From contig JAJDZV010000008.1 in the NCBI GenBank assembly GCA_022824465.1, positions 434,001 to 498,000 of the forward strand: a stretch of 64,000 nt of DNA, read 5' to 3'. The translations under genes and the position numbers were made by a program. The notes below the pieces were generated by a model, which saw only the letters and a list, made by a program, of their open reading frames with translations, was not told the origin of the DNA and made no database searches. Numbering within the stretch: the stretch's first letter is position 1; every line of letters begins with the position of its first letter. Below are positions 26,415 to 34,118 of this stretch, one piece after another. The stretch is from Anaerolineae bacterium. Its GTDB lineage: Bacteria; Chloroflexota; Anaerolineae; Aggregatilineales; Phototrophicaceae.

Positions 26415-27356
26415 TTAGTCCGACAAGTCTATTCGAACGAAGGTCGTCCGGTAGGCTTCGACGGCGACCTGCTCTTGGTAGGCGATTGCGCCGGCTTCGT
26501 CCAATACGACGATTTCGTAGGTTCCGGCGGGCAGATCGCCAACAGTGAAGTTCTCGTCCCAAATCGGATCAGGATTGACGCTTTCATCGCCATAGGTGTA
26601 GACATCGCGCGCCATGTCTTCCGAACGCACGGAAATCCGCTTGCCATAGACGCGGTTGCCGGCGGCGTCGCGCAAGGCGCCGATGATCATACCGCAGTCG
26701 ATATAGTGCTGCAGCCAGAGCTCGGGGTTGCGTGTTAGCCGGTAGTCATAGGGGTCATCCACCCTCACTTCGAAGTGCAGGTGCGGTCCAATCGCCACGC
26801 CGCTTGCGCCGACGCGTCCGAGCGGGTCGAGATCCTCGACCTGCTGCCCCGTTGCGACCGTAATCGTCTCCAGATGTCCGTACAAGGTGAAGACCCGGTT
26901 GCCAGCAAGCGAGCGTATTTGATGCGCCAGCACGACTACATTGCCGTAATAGTCAAGCTTGGGACCGAACAGAAGCGCGTCGTCGCTGCCGGCATAGACG
27001 ACGACGCCGGCCTTGGCTGCGTAAATCGGCGTGCCGCGCGGATTGACGAATTCTACGCCGAGATGCACCGGGCGCCTCCCCCATTGAGTGCTGCCGTAGG
27101 CATAACTGCGATCAACCCAGTGAACATTGTCATCCGAAAGATCGATCGGGCGATGCAGGATATTATGCTCAGTTCTTTTGCCGGCGGTAACAGCCGTTTC
27201 CAACGCATGCATTGCCTCGCTAGCGCTCGCCGGGTTCGGTGTCAAGCCAACATTTACGGGCGCCTGTGGCGGAGCCTGGCTCGAGACGTTAAAGGCGCCT
27301 GCCAGCAGCGCCGCCGTGAGAAATAGAACGTTCCGCGCGTCACGCCAAACCAACAC
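26415..27356 (-). CDS. M23-family peptidase (LytM-like), secreted
   Basis: A 313-residue exported protein with an N-terminal hydrophobic signal segment (NVLFLTAALLAGAFNVSSQ). The M23 core spans about 95-205: RPVHLGVEFVNPRGTPIYA, GNVVVLAHQ, FTLYGHLE and IGPHLHFEVRVD. The HxH motif is intact, but the first metal motif reads HLGVE where HxGxD is usual, so Glu replaces Asp. M23 peptidases cut peptidoglycan cross-links. The C-terminal 90 residues form an extra domain that looks beta-rich (FTVGDLPAGTYEIVVLDEAG). The start is a GTG with GGGAGG five bases upstream, only 12 bp after the lipoprotein gene, so the two form an operon. Confidence 0.78.
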   Translation of the reverse strand: MLVWRDARNVLFLTAALLAGAFNVSSQAPPQAPVNVGLTPNPASASEAMHALETAVTAGKRTEHNILHRPIDLSDDNVHWVDRSYAYGSTQWGRRPVHLGVEFVNPRGTPIYAAKAGVVVYAGSDDALLFGPKLDYYGNVVVLAHQIRSLAGNRVFTLYGHLETITVATGQQVEDLDPLGRVGASGVAIGPHLHFEVRVDDPYDYRLTRNPELWLQHYIDCGMIIGALRDAAGNRVYGKRISVRSEDMARDVYTYGDESVNPDPIWDENFTVGDLPAGTYEIVVLDEAGAIAYQEQVAVEAYRTTFVRIDLSD

Positions 27357-27368
27357 AAAGGCCTCCCG

Positions 27369-28091
27369 TCAGCTTGCAAGGATGTCGAATTCGGCGCTGC
27401 CGATTTCCAAGCCATCGACGAACATTGTCGCCCGGTAGTTGCCTTGCGCAAAGGCAAAGTCTTCCGGCGTGGCGTAAAACCAGATGCATTCGACTGGCTT
27501 CGAGTAATCGGCTTGCCAACTGATGCTGACCAGTAAGACGCTGTCCCGCAGCCAATCGACCCGAAATGTCGTGCCGGCGCTCAAGGCGTTGACGCGCGCG
27601 GTCACGTAAATCCGTTCCGACGCCGGGCTGAAGGCCGCTTGCGCTCCGCTGGAACAGCCGCTGTTCCGGTTGACGCCGGCCGCCGTCGAGAGCTCGGTCA
27701 CGCGCAAGACGTCAACCGACGAGCCGCTAGCGTCGGCGTCATCCATCATATCCGCGCCAAGCGAGCGGCCCATGTCGGCAGCGCTGACCACGACCGCGCT
27801 CAACGCTGGCGTATGCGTATGGTTCGCGCGCAAGGTGGCGCCCAAAGCCGCATTGACTACCGAGAGCTCGGCTACGCGAGTGCTGGCGGCCGCGACCGTT
27901 TCAATCGCCATGTTTCGTTCGGCGGTGGCCGCTGCCCGGATCGCGTCAATCTCTAGCGCCATCTTTGTAAGGTCCGCGCCAATCGTCGCGACGGAGTCTC
28001 CGCCGCCAAGCGCCTGGCAACCGCCCAGAAGGAGCGTCCCCGCCAGACTAAACAGGCAGGTCAACGCGCGGATGCGCCATTGCAAGTGCAC
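27369..28091 (-). CDS. Putative lipoprotein of unknown function
   Basis: A 240-residue protein with a clear lipoprotein signal: a basic start, a hydrophobic stretch and the lipobox LLLGGC at about residues 20-25, so Cys25 would be lipidated. A helical region (about 40-90, IRAAATAERNMAIETVAAAS) precedes a C-terminal domain of about 90 residues (RIYVTARVNALSAGTTFRVD; FAQGNYRATMFVDGLEIGS) that is beta-rich and resembles small secreted carbohydrate-binding-like folds, but I do not recognise it. Start is GTG at 28,091. The M23 peptidase gene follows on the same transcript, suggesting a shared envelope role. Confidence 0.65.
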   Translation of the reverse strand: MHLQWRIRALTCLFSLAGTLLLGGCQALGGGDSVATIGADLTKMALEIDAIRAAATAERNMAIETVAAASTRVAELSVVNAALGATLRANHTHTPALSAVVVSAADMGRSLGADMMDDADASGSSVDVLRVTELSTAAGVNRNSGCSSGAQAAFSPASERIYVTARVNALSAGTTFRVDWLRDSVLLVSISWQADYSKPVECIWFYATPEDFAFAQGNYRATMFVDGLEIGSAEFDILAS

Positions 28092-28133
28092 GAATTCAGA
28101 TCCTGAGCTGCTTGGCCAGAGCGATGAGACTAC

Positions 28134-28161
28134 ATTATAGCAATTGCGGCGGCGTTGTCAC
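28134..28161 (-). promoter_or_regulatory. Promoter of the lipoprotein/M23 unit
   Basis: On the minus strand GTGACA (28161-28156) and a perfect TATAAT (28139-28134) are separated by 16 bp. Transcription would begin near 28,127, about 36 bases before the GTG start. Confidence 0.65.
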
Positions 28162-28212
28162 GAATGCGGGAGCCGGCGCCCGCGGAGTAGCGCGCGCAAT
28201 ATGCAGGAACGC

Positions 28213-28241
28213 TTGTCGCGGGGCTGATGGTCTGCTAAGAT
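28213..28241 (+). promoter_or_regulatory. Promoter of tRNA-Arg
   Basis: TTGTCG at 28213-28218 and TAAGAT at 28236-28241, 17 bp apart, would start transcription at about 28,248, five bases before the mature tRNA. Confidence 0.6.
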
Positions 28242-28252
28242 TACGGCGATAC

Positions 28253-28324
28253 GCCCCCGTAGCTCAGGGGATAGAGCGCTGGTTTCCGGAACCAGGCGCA
28301 CAGGTTCGAATCCTGTCGGGGGTG
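28253..28324 (+). tRNA. tRNA-Arg (anticodon CCG)
   Basis: A full cloverleaf can be folded by eye: acceptor GCCCCCG with CGGGGGT, D arm GCTC/GAGC with loop AGGGGATA, anticodon stem CTGGT/ACCAG with loop TTCCGGA (anticodon CCG at 28286-28288, reads CGG), a four-base variable region, and T arm ACAGG/CCTGT with loop TTCGAAT. The discriminator is G28324 and CCA is not encoded. The first acceptor pair is a G-U wobble, which is a little unusual. It stands alone with its own promoter. Confidence 0.95.
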
Positions 28325-28455
28325 CTCAACAAAATGCGCCGGGCCAGCGCCAGTCGTGGCACGCAGGGCTTGCCAGGGCGCCACTGCAATACGCAATGCA
28401 CAAATGTGAAAATCTATGGTCGTCTCGTGAAAGCGACCTGCATATAGCGCGCGAT

Positions 28456-29730
28456 TCACAGAATTGCCCCTACATTGTCCAGGCGCGCTCTGAAATCGTC
28501 CATGTTTATCACGGTTTTGTTTAGACGCGACTCTTCCGCGGCGAAAGCCAACAGATGACTCTCGAATGATTCGCGCGCGGTAGTCACGCTGTCATCCGGA
28601 TTGCCCTTCACGGTATTGACGAAACTGCGCATGATGCCGAAGTCGCCGCCGCCGTGTCCGCTGCTGTCACGGGCGATGACCGGCGCCTCTTCTACTTCGC
28701 CAGACAAATGATGATGCACGCGAATCTCGTCGCCGCGCGCCGAGAATTTGCCGTAAAGAGTGGCTTTGGTTCCGTCCCAGCGCATGGTGCGGCATTCTTC
28801 GTCGCCCTGCCCGTTCATGACCAGCGTTATGGTTGCGCCATCGTCCAACTCCATGTTCACGGTCTGATGATCGACGACATCGTTGTCGGTCTGATAGACG
28901 CAGCGACCGTACCAGCCGGTCCGCAGCGCCTCGAGCCGCGCCTCATCCGAGGCAATCGACGCGATGGGCCAACCGAAATTCGTGCGGGCGTAGATCTTGG
29001 TCGCGTCATACTTGCAGGCGTCTGCGGCCGGGCAGCCATCGGTACAGCGCTCAGTGGCGCCTTCGGGCGCGTTTTCGGGCCGGAAGTGAACCAGCGAGCC
29101 GAAGGAACTGAGATGCGTCACCTTGCGGCGGCGCAGGATCCACAGCAGCACGTCAAAGTCGTGGCAGCACTTGCAAAGGATCATCGGTCCCGATGTCGCT
29201 TCGCTACGCCAGTTTCCGCGAACAAAGCTATGCGCCATGTGGTAATAGGCGAGGTTCTCTCGGTGTGTAACGCTGATGATTTTGCCAAGCTTGCCCGACT
29301 GCACAACCTCGCGCAGCGCTTGCCAAAAGGGCGTATAACGCAGGACATGACACACCTGCAAAATCCTGCCGCTCGCTTCCGCCTGATGCACCAGACGAGC
29401 GTTCTCTTCAAGCACTGGCGTCATTGGCTTTTCCAGGAGCACATCATAGCCAAGCTCGAGCATTCTTGTGGTGGATTCAAAGTGAAGACGGTCCATGGTG
29501 CAGTTGATAATCGTATCGGCGCGCTTTTCATTGGTCGCCAGGAGCGATTCCCAACTGGGATACACCATATTGGGCGCGATGTTGTGGCGGCGGACGAAAT
29601 GTTCGCGCCGCGCTGGATCGGGCTCGGCAACGCCGATTACATGCAACTCCTGAGGATGTTCCAGGGCGAAATTGCCGTATGAATTCCCGCGGCCCCCGGC
29701 GCCGACGACGATAGTCTCAATGGCTGTCAT
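28456..29730 (-). CDS. Gfo/Idh/MocA-family oxidoreductase
   Basis: A 424-residue NAD(P)-dependent sugar or cyclitol dehydrogenase of the Gfo/Idh/MocA family. The Rossmann start is IVVGAGGRGNSYGNF, followed by VIGVAEPD and the catalytic LLEKPMTP. A cysteine-rich stretch, ERCTDGCPAADACKYDATK at about residues 231-249, is an extra feature. GHGGGDFGIMRSFVNTVKGN near the C-terminus is typical of the longer family members. GGAGA lies about eight bases before the ATG. It diverges from the ROK repressor gene and its promoter overlaps the inverted repeat, so it is probably controlled by that repressor. The substrate is probably a sugar derivative. Confidence 0.88.
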   Translation of the reverse strand: MTAIETIVVGAGGRGNSYGNFALEHPQELHVIGVAEPDPARREHFVRRHNIAPNMVYPSWESLLATNEKRADTIINCTMDRLHFESTTRMLELGYDVLLEKPMTPVLEENARLVHQAEASGRILQVCHVLRYTPFWQALREVVQSGKLGKIISVTHRENLAYYHMAHSFVRGNWRSEATSGPMILCKCCHDFDVLLWILRRRKVTHLSSFGSLVHFRPENAPEGATERCTDGCPAADACKYDATKIYARTNFGWPIASIASDEARLEALRTGWYGRCVYQTDNDVVDHQTVNMELDDGATITLVMNGQGDEECRTMRWDGTKATLYGKFSARGDEIRVHHHLSGEVEEAPVIARDSSGHGGGDFGIMRSFVNTVKGNPDDSVTTARESFESHLLAFAAEESRLNKTVINMDDFRARLDNVGAIL

Positions 29731-29764
29731 TTGCTCGTCTCCAAGAAGAAGTCATTCCCGAAAT

Positions 29765-29837
29765 TTGACAAGGCTCCGATATCATTATACACTTACTGCA
29801 ACAATTTAACAAAGTTTTCAATCTTGCCTTGTTGCAG
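29765..29837. promoter_or_regulatory. Overlapping divergent promoters with a 9-bp inverted-repeat operator
   Basis: Plus strand: perfect TTGACA at 29765-29770 with TATACA at 29786-29791 (15 bp) or TACACT at 29788-29793 (17 bp), reading to the ROK gene. Minus strand: TTGTTA at 29812-29807, 17 bp, perfect TATAAT at 29789-29784, reading to the Gfo/Idh gene. CTGCAACAA at 29796-29804 and TTGTTGCAG at 29829-29837 are a perfect 9-bp inverted repeat with centres 33 bp apart, about three helical turns. The repeat covers the minus -35 and lies just after the plus -10, an arrangement expected for an operator repressing both genes. Confidence 0.7.
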
Positions 29838-29859
29838 GTAATCCGAGAGCCGTAAAGCT

Positions 29860-31062
29860 ATGTCGCGCCGGCGAGCCGCCGTCAACCACGAAGTGATGCA
29901 CGAGATCAATCGCGCACTCGTATTGAGCAGCCTGCGGGAAAAACCGTCGCAGACACGCTCGAAGCTCTCGTCGCGCACCGGGCTGACGCGCAGCGCCATT
30001 TCCTACCTCACTAACGAGCTCATCCAAAACGAAATGATCCACGAAGTTGGCTACGAAGAATCAACCGGGGGACGCCGCGGCATATTGCTCGAGCTTAATC
30101 CGCAGGGCGCAGGCGTCATCGCCATCAAATTCAACGCCTCGTCGGTACAGTGCGCGCTCGCCAATCTCGCTGGCGACATCGACTGGTACAAGCTGGCGGC
30201 CATCAACCGGACGGAAGAAGCGCACGTGCTCGGCATTTGCCAGCGGTTGATCTGTTCGGCGCTTGAGATTAACGGCAGCGCGCGTCCGCTTCTCGGCATC
30301 GGCGTGGCTTCGCCGGGCTTGATCGGCGCTGATGGAGAGGTGATCTATTCGAAATTTATGGATTGGCGCCATGTCAACTTTCGCGCTGCGTGGGAAGAAG
30401 AATACGGCGTTCCCGTAAGCGTCGACAATTTAGTCAGCCTGGCCGCTCTGGGCGAGAATCATTATGGTCTTGCCGCGGACGACAGCCATTTCATGTACAT
30501 GGAAATCGGCTATGGCGCCGGCGCCGGCATCGTCATCAACAATGAGCTCTACCAAGGCAAGTACGGCTATGCGGGCGAAGTCGGTTATATGAGCTTCGCT
30601 GATGATAACGGAGCCGGTCAGACCGAGGGGCGGAACTGGCAGTCCATGGTGAACATTCCCCGCTTCATGGAAGTCGCGGCGCAAAAGGTCGGCGCCTGCG
30701 AGCGGACGGCGCTGGACGCGCAAGATTTGACCTTCAGCCGTTTGCTAGACGCCCTGCATGACGGTGACGAGGCGCCGCGCGCCACAATGCTTGCCTTAAG
30801 CCGCAGTTTGGGCATTGGGCTGGCAAGTTTGTACAACGCCTTTGACATTCCCGTTTTTGTGTTGGGCGGCGAACTCGGCGGGCAATTTGGACCTTTCTTT
30901 GACGAGGTGCGCGCCACCATGGAGCGTCATCTGGTGGTGATGCCGCCCGCTGGCATTGACTTGCGCATATCGCGCCTGAAGCCGGACGCCGCCCTGTTGG
31001 GCGCAGTGGCTAAAGTGTTCGACCGCGTTCTTGTCGAACCGTCGTTACGCTTGGGATTGTGA
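29860..31062 (+). CDS. ROK-family transcriptional repressor
   Basis: A 400-residue NagC/Mlc/XylR-type regulator. Residues about 14-75 form a winged helix-turn-helix (MHEINRALVLSSLREK; TRSAISYLTNELIQNEMI). The rest is a ROK domain: VASPGLIGADGEVIY and VSVDNLVSLAALGENHYG. The Zn motif of ROK kinases, CxCGxxGC, is absent, and the usual GHAGEIGH reads GYAGEVGY, so its metal-binding His is replaced by Tyr. The catalytic Asp region reads VDNLV instead of DND. It therefore should bind a sugar ligand without phosphorylating it. Its gene lies directly downstream of the inverted repeat, so autoregulation is likely. Confidence 0.88.
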   Translation: MSRRRAAVNHEVMHEINRALVLSSLREKPSQTRSKLSSRTGLTRSAISYLTNELIQNEMIHEVGYEESTGGRRGILLELNPQGAGVIAIKFNASSVQCALANLAGDIDWYKLAAINRTEEAHVLGICQRLICSALEINGSARPLLGIGVASPGLIGADGEVIYSKFMDWRHVNFRAAWEEEYGVPVSVDNLVSLAALGENHYGLAADDSHFMYMEIGYGAGAGIVINNELYQGKYGYAGEVGYMSFADDNGAGQTEGRNWQSMVNIPRFMEVAAQKVGACERTALDAQDLTFSRLLDALHDGDEAPRATMLALSRSLGIGLASLYNAFDIPVFVLGGELGGQFGPFFDEVRATMERHLVVMPPAGIDLRISRLKPDAALLGAVAKVFDRVLVEPSLRLGL

Positions 31063-31182
31063 GGTGTTCGATCAGTTGCCGGTAAGGCAAGAGAGTAATC
31101 CAATGAGAGGAGAAACCTATTGAAAGAACCAGAGACGCAGTACGATTCCGCTCACGCAGACCAAACTCAGGGAGATCTACCA

Positions 31183-32907
31183 ATGTTTAGACGCACGCTC
31201 TACCTACTTATGGCGCTTGTGCTTTGTCTGATGGCATTCGCGCCGCTGCAAGCGCAAGACGAGACGCTCAATGTCGCTTGGCCCTATCAAGTGCCGCCGA
31301 CGGGCCACTTCAACACCTTTGCTTCCAACGGCATCACCTTGGGGCAGTATCAGGATATTCATGAACCGCCGCTCGCGGTATTGATGTGGGCGACGGGCGA
31401 CTATGCAGGCATGGTCGCGGAAGAATTCGGTTGGGATGACGACGGCAACTATGTCATCAAGATGGTCGAAGGCTACAGCTGGAGCGACGGCAGCAGCATG
31501 ACCGCGGATGACTTGATGGCGACCTTCAACGTCTTCCGTCTGCGCGGCGACGCAGTCTGGGCCAACATGACCGGCATCGAGAAAGTGGACGATTCCACCG
31601 TGAAATTCCACATGGATTCGCCCTCGAGCCTGGCCGAGCGCATCATTCTCACGACCAACCTGCGCCCCGCCAGCGTATTCGGCGATATCGCCGACCGCGC
31701 CGCCATGATGAGCCCGGGCGATGACGGCTGGGACGCGCTGCTGCAAGAGTTGACCGAGTTCCGCCCCGAAGCGCCGGTCTCCGGCGGTCCCTACACCATC
31801 TTGCCCGATACCATCTCTGAAGCCAACCTGATGTTGGAACTGAACGCTGGCGGATTCGCTGGCGACGTTCAGAATTACGATATGGTGCGCATGTGGAATG
31901 GCGAGACGGAAGTGGTTACGCCCTTGGTCGCCAATGCCGAACTTCACTACATCACGCACGGCATTCCGCCGACAACGGAAGAGGACTTCGCCAATCGCGG
32001 CATTGATATCGTCCGTTCCGGCATGAATAACGGTCCCGGTCTCTATGTCAACCACGCGGTCTATCCGCTGAACCTGGTTGAGGTGCGGCAGGCGATCGCC
32101 CATGCCATCGACCGGATTCAGAATGGCGTCGTCAGCTTGGGCGATTCCGGCGTCGCGGTTGAGTACATGACCGGCATGAGCGACGGCTTGTCAGAAGCCT
32201 GGCTCAGCGACGAGACGCTCGATTCGCTCAATTACTATGACTACGACCTCATGAAGGCGGAAGAACTCCTGACCAGCGTCGGCTTCAGCCGCAACGATGA
32301 CGGGATCTGGGTGGACGACAATGGCGATACGCTGTCATTCGAGTTGACCTTCCCGCAGGAATTTGCCGATTGGTCGGCCGCTGCCGAGAACGCCACGGCC
32401 CAACTCAATGAGTTCGGCTTCGACATTTCTGCGCGTGGCGTGCAATTCCAGCAGCATCCGCAGGATATCTACGCCAGCAACTTCGAGATGGCGATCCGCA
32501 ACTGGGGCTTGGGCGATCCGATTCCCGGTCGCAGCTACCTGCAAGCCTACAACCGCTATAACGGCCAGGGCGAAGCAGCGGGCGAAGGCGGCGGCGCCGG
32601 CATGAACTTCGACAACAACGTCGATTTCAGCGGCGGCATGGTCAATGTCTTCGACCTCTCGAACCAGAGTTCGCAGGGCGTCGACAAGGACGCTCAAGCC
32701 GAACTGGTGACGCAACTGGCGATTTCCTACAACGAGGTTCTGCCTGCGATTCCGCTGTGGGAGCGTTACACCAACAACGCGCTGAACCGCAATTTCATCA
32801 GCGTGCCCGACTCGAGCGATTCGATTTTCGCCAACTTCGGCGGCGGCGCCGACAACTGGATGACCACGCTCATCCTTTCGGGCGTCACCGCGCCAGCCGA
32901 AATGTAG
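31183..32907 (+). CDS. Dipeptide/oligopeptide-type ABC transporter substrate-binding protein
   Basis: The 574-residue extracytoplasmic receptor of the importer encoded by the next four genes. Residues 1-24 are a signal peptide (LYLLMALVLCLMAFAPLQAQ). The body matches the SBP_bac_5 fold: DLMATFNVFRLRGD, FHMDSPSSLAERI, PLNLVEVRQAIAHAIDR and the C-terminal YNEVLPAIPLWERY. The aspartate- and glycine-rich mature start suggests it folds in the periplasm or wall space. Start: ATG 31183, eight bases after GGGAGA; an in-frame TTG at 31120 is unlikely. Family members carry peptides, but many bind sugars or oligosaccharides, which would suit the nearby ROK and Gfo/Idh genes. A stable hairpin follows the stop. 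Confidence 0.9.
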   Translation: MFRRTLYLLMALVLCLMAFAPLQAQDETLNVAWPYQVPPTGHFNTFASNGITLGQYQDIHEPPLAVLMWATGDYAGMVAEEFGWDDDGNYVIKMVEGYSWSDGSSMTADDLMATFNVFRLRGDAVWANMTGIEKVDDSTVKFHMDSPSSLAERIILTTNLRPASVFGDIADRAAMMSPGDDGWDALLQELTEFRPEAPVSGGPYTILPDTISEANLMLELNAGGFAGDVQNYDMVRMWNGETEVVTPLVANAELHYITHGIPPTTEEDFANRGIDIVRSGMNNGPGLYVNHAVYPLNLVEVRQAIAHAIDRIQNGVVSLGDSGVAVEYMTGMSDGLSEAWLSDETLDSLNYYDYDLMKAEELLTSVGFSRNDDGIWVDDNGDTLSFELTFPQEFADWSAAAENATAQLNEFGFDISARGVQFQQHPQDIYASNFEMAIRNWGLGDPIPGRSYLQAYNRYNGQGEAAGEGGGAGMNFDNNVDFSGGMVNVFDLSNQSSQGVDKDAQAELVTQLAISYNEVLPAIPLWERYTNNALNRNFISVPDSSDSIFANFGGGADNWMTTLILSGVTAPAEM

Positions 32908-32946
32908 TCCGGACCGGCGCAAGCAGCGCGAGAGACTAAGATCCAA

Positions 32947-32972
32947 CGGGGTGGGCTGCCGAGCCCGCCCCG
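32947..32972 (+). promoter_or_regulatory. Intergenic RNA hairpin between binding-protein and permease genes
   Basis: CGGGGTGGGCT (32947-32957) pairs with AGCCCGCCCCG (32962-32972) across a GCCG loop, giving an 11-bp stem with one G-U pair. No U run follows, so it is not a complete intrinsic terminator. In ABC operons such structures often protect the upstream binding-protein mRNA or attenuate transcription, giving more receptor than permease. That role is inferred. Confidence 0.7.
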
Positions 32973-33014
32973 CCATGTACGCATTCAGGCGCGGAACTGA
33001 TCCGGAGACGCAGA

Positions 33015-34118
33015 ATGACAAGCCGCAACGCGGACGCCCAACTGGATTCCAGCGACGTCAGTGGCGTTGCCGGCGCGCTTTCCACGCTATTAGTCAAATA
33101 TCCCCTTCATAAGAATTACTACTTACGCGTATTCGCGCAGGCGATATTAACCATTTGGGCGGTGCTGACGGTCACGTTTTTCCTCGTCCGCCAAATGCCG
33201 GGCAATCCAATTGATGTCTTGATCGAGCAGATTCTCACACAGGAGGGCATATCCTATCAGGAAGCCTACGATCGCGTCGCCTCCAGCTTTAATTTTGATC
33301 CCGACGCCTCCTTGTTCGACCAATACCTTGATTATATCGGGGACCTGCTTCGCCTCGATATGGGCACGTCAATCACTTCCCCCGGCACGCGAATCATTGA
33401 TGAAATCGCGCGATTTTTGCCCTGGACGCTCTTCGCCGTCGGCTCCGGATTTTTGATCAGCTTCGTGCTTGGCATCATACTCGGCATGAGCATGGCCTAC
33501 TATCGCGATTCGGCGCTGGATCACGCCATGTCGCTGATCTCGTCCTTTTTCACAGGTGTGCCGAACTATATTTGGGGCTTGCTGATTATCATCGGACCGG
33601 GCATTTCCTGGAATTGGTTTGATGTCGGCGCGGCGCGCGGCACTTACGACCCGGGATTAACGCCCGGCCTGAACGCCGCTTTTATCGGCAGCGCGATTGA
33701 ACATGCCCTGCTGCCGATAATTACGTATGTGCTCGCCACCTTGGGCAGTTGGATGCTAAGCATGAAGAGCAGCACGACCGGCGTGCTCAACGACGACTAC
33801 GTAAATGTCGCCGAAGCGCGCGGCTTGAAGGACAGGCGCATCATCACCGCCTATGTCGGGCGCAACGCCATGCTGCCGCTGTTCGCCCAGCTGAGCATCA
33901 GCATTGGTTTCGTGCTTGGCAGCGGCGTCGTGATTGAAGAGATATTCGTATATTGGGGTTTTGGTCATTATCTATTCCAGGCAATCACGGTGCGCGACTA
34001 TACCAGCGTACAAGGCGCGGTCTTGATCCTTTCGTCCACCTTTGTCTTCAGCAACCTCTTCGCCGATCTCACTTACGGCCTGCTGGACCCGCGCGTGCGC
34101 ATTACAGGAGAGAAATGA
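33015..34118 (+). CDS. ABC transporter permease, DppB-like
   Basis: A 367-residue inner-membrane permease of the dipeptide/nickel type. It begins with a cytoplasmic N-terminus of about 40 residues, then LTIWAVLTVTFFLVRQMPGNPID, the family's usual first membrane helix, and then several more helices. The cytoplasmic EAA loop reads YVNVAEARGLKDRRIITAYVGR and contacts the ATPases. The last four bases overlap the next gene's ATG, so the two permeases are translated together. Length is slightly above the usual 310-340 because of the extended N-terminus. Confidence 0.9.
   Translation: MTSRNADAQLDSSDVSGVAGALSTLLVKYPLHKNYYLRVFAQAILTIWAVLTVTFFLVRQMPGNPIDVLIEQILTQEGISYQEAYDRVASSFNFDPDASLFDQYLDYIGDLLRLDMGTSITSPGTRIIDEIARFLPWTLFAVGSGFLISFVLGIILGMSMAYYRDSALDHAMSLISSFFTGVPNYIWGLLIIIGPGISWNWFDVGAARGTYDPGLTPGLNAAFIGSAIEHALLPIITYVLATLGSWMLSMKSSTTGVLNDDYVNVAEARGLKDRRIITAYVGRNAMLPLFAQLSISIGFVLGSGVVIEEIFVYWGFGHYLFQAITVRDYTSVQGAVLILSSTFVFSNLFADLTYGLLDPRVRITGEK

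Noticed and set aside
28654-29682. A 342-residue open frame on the plus strand
   Set aside because: It is antisense to the Gfo/Idh gene, whose Rossmann and EKP motifs are clear.
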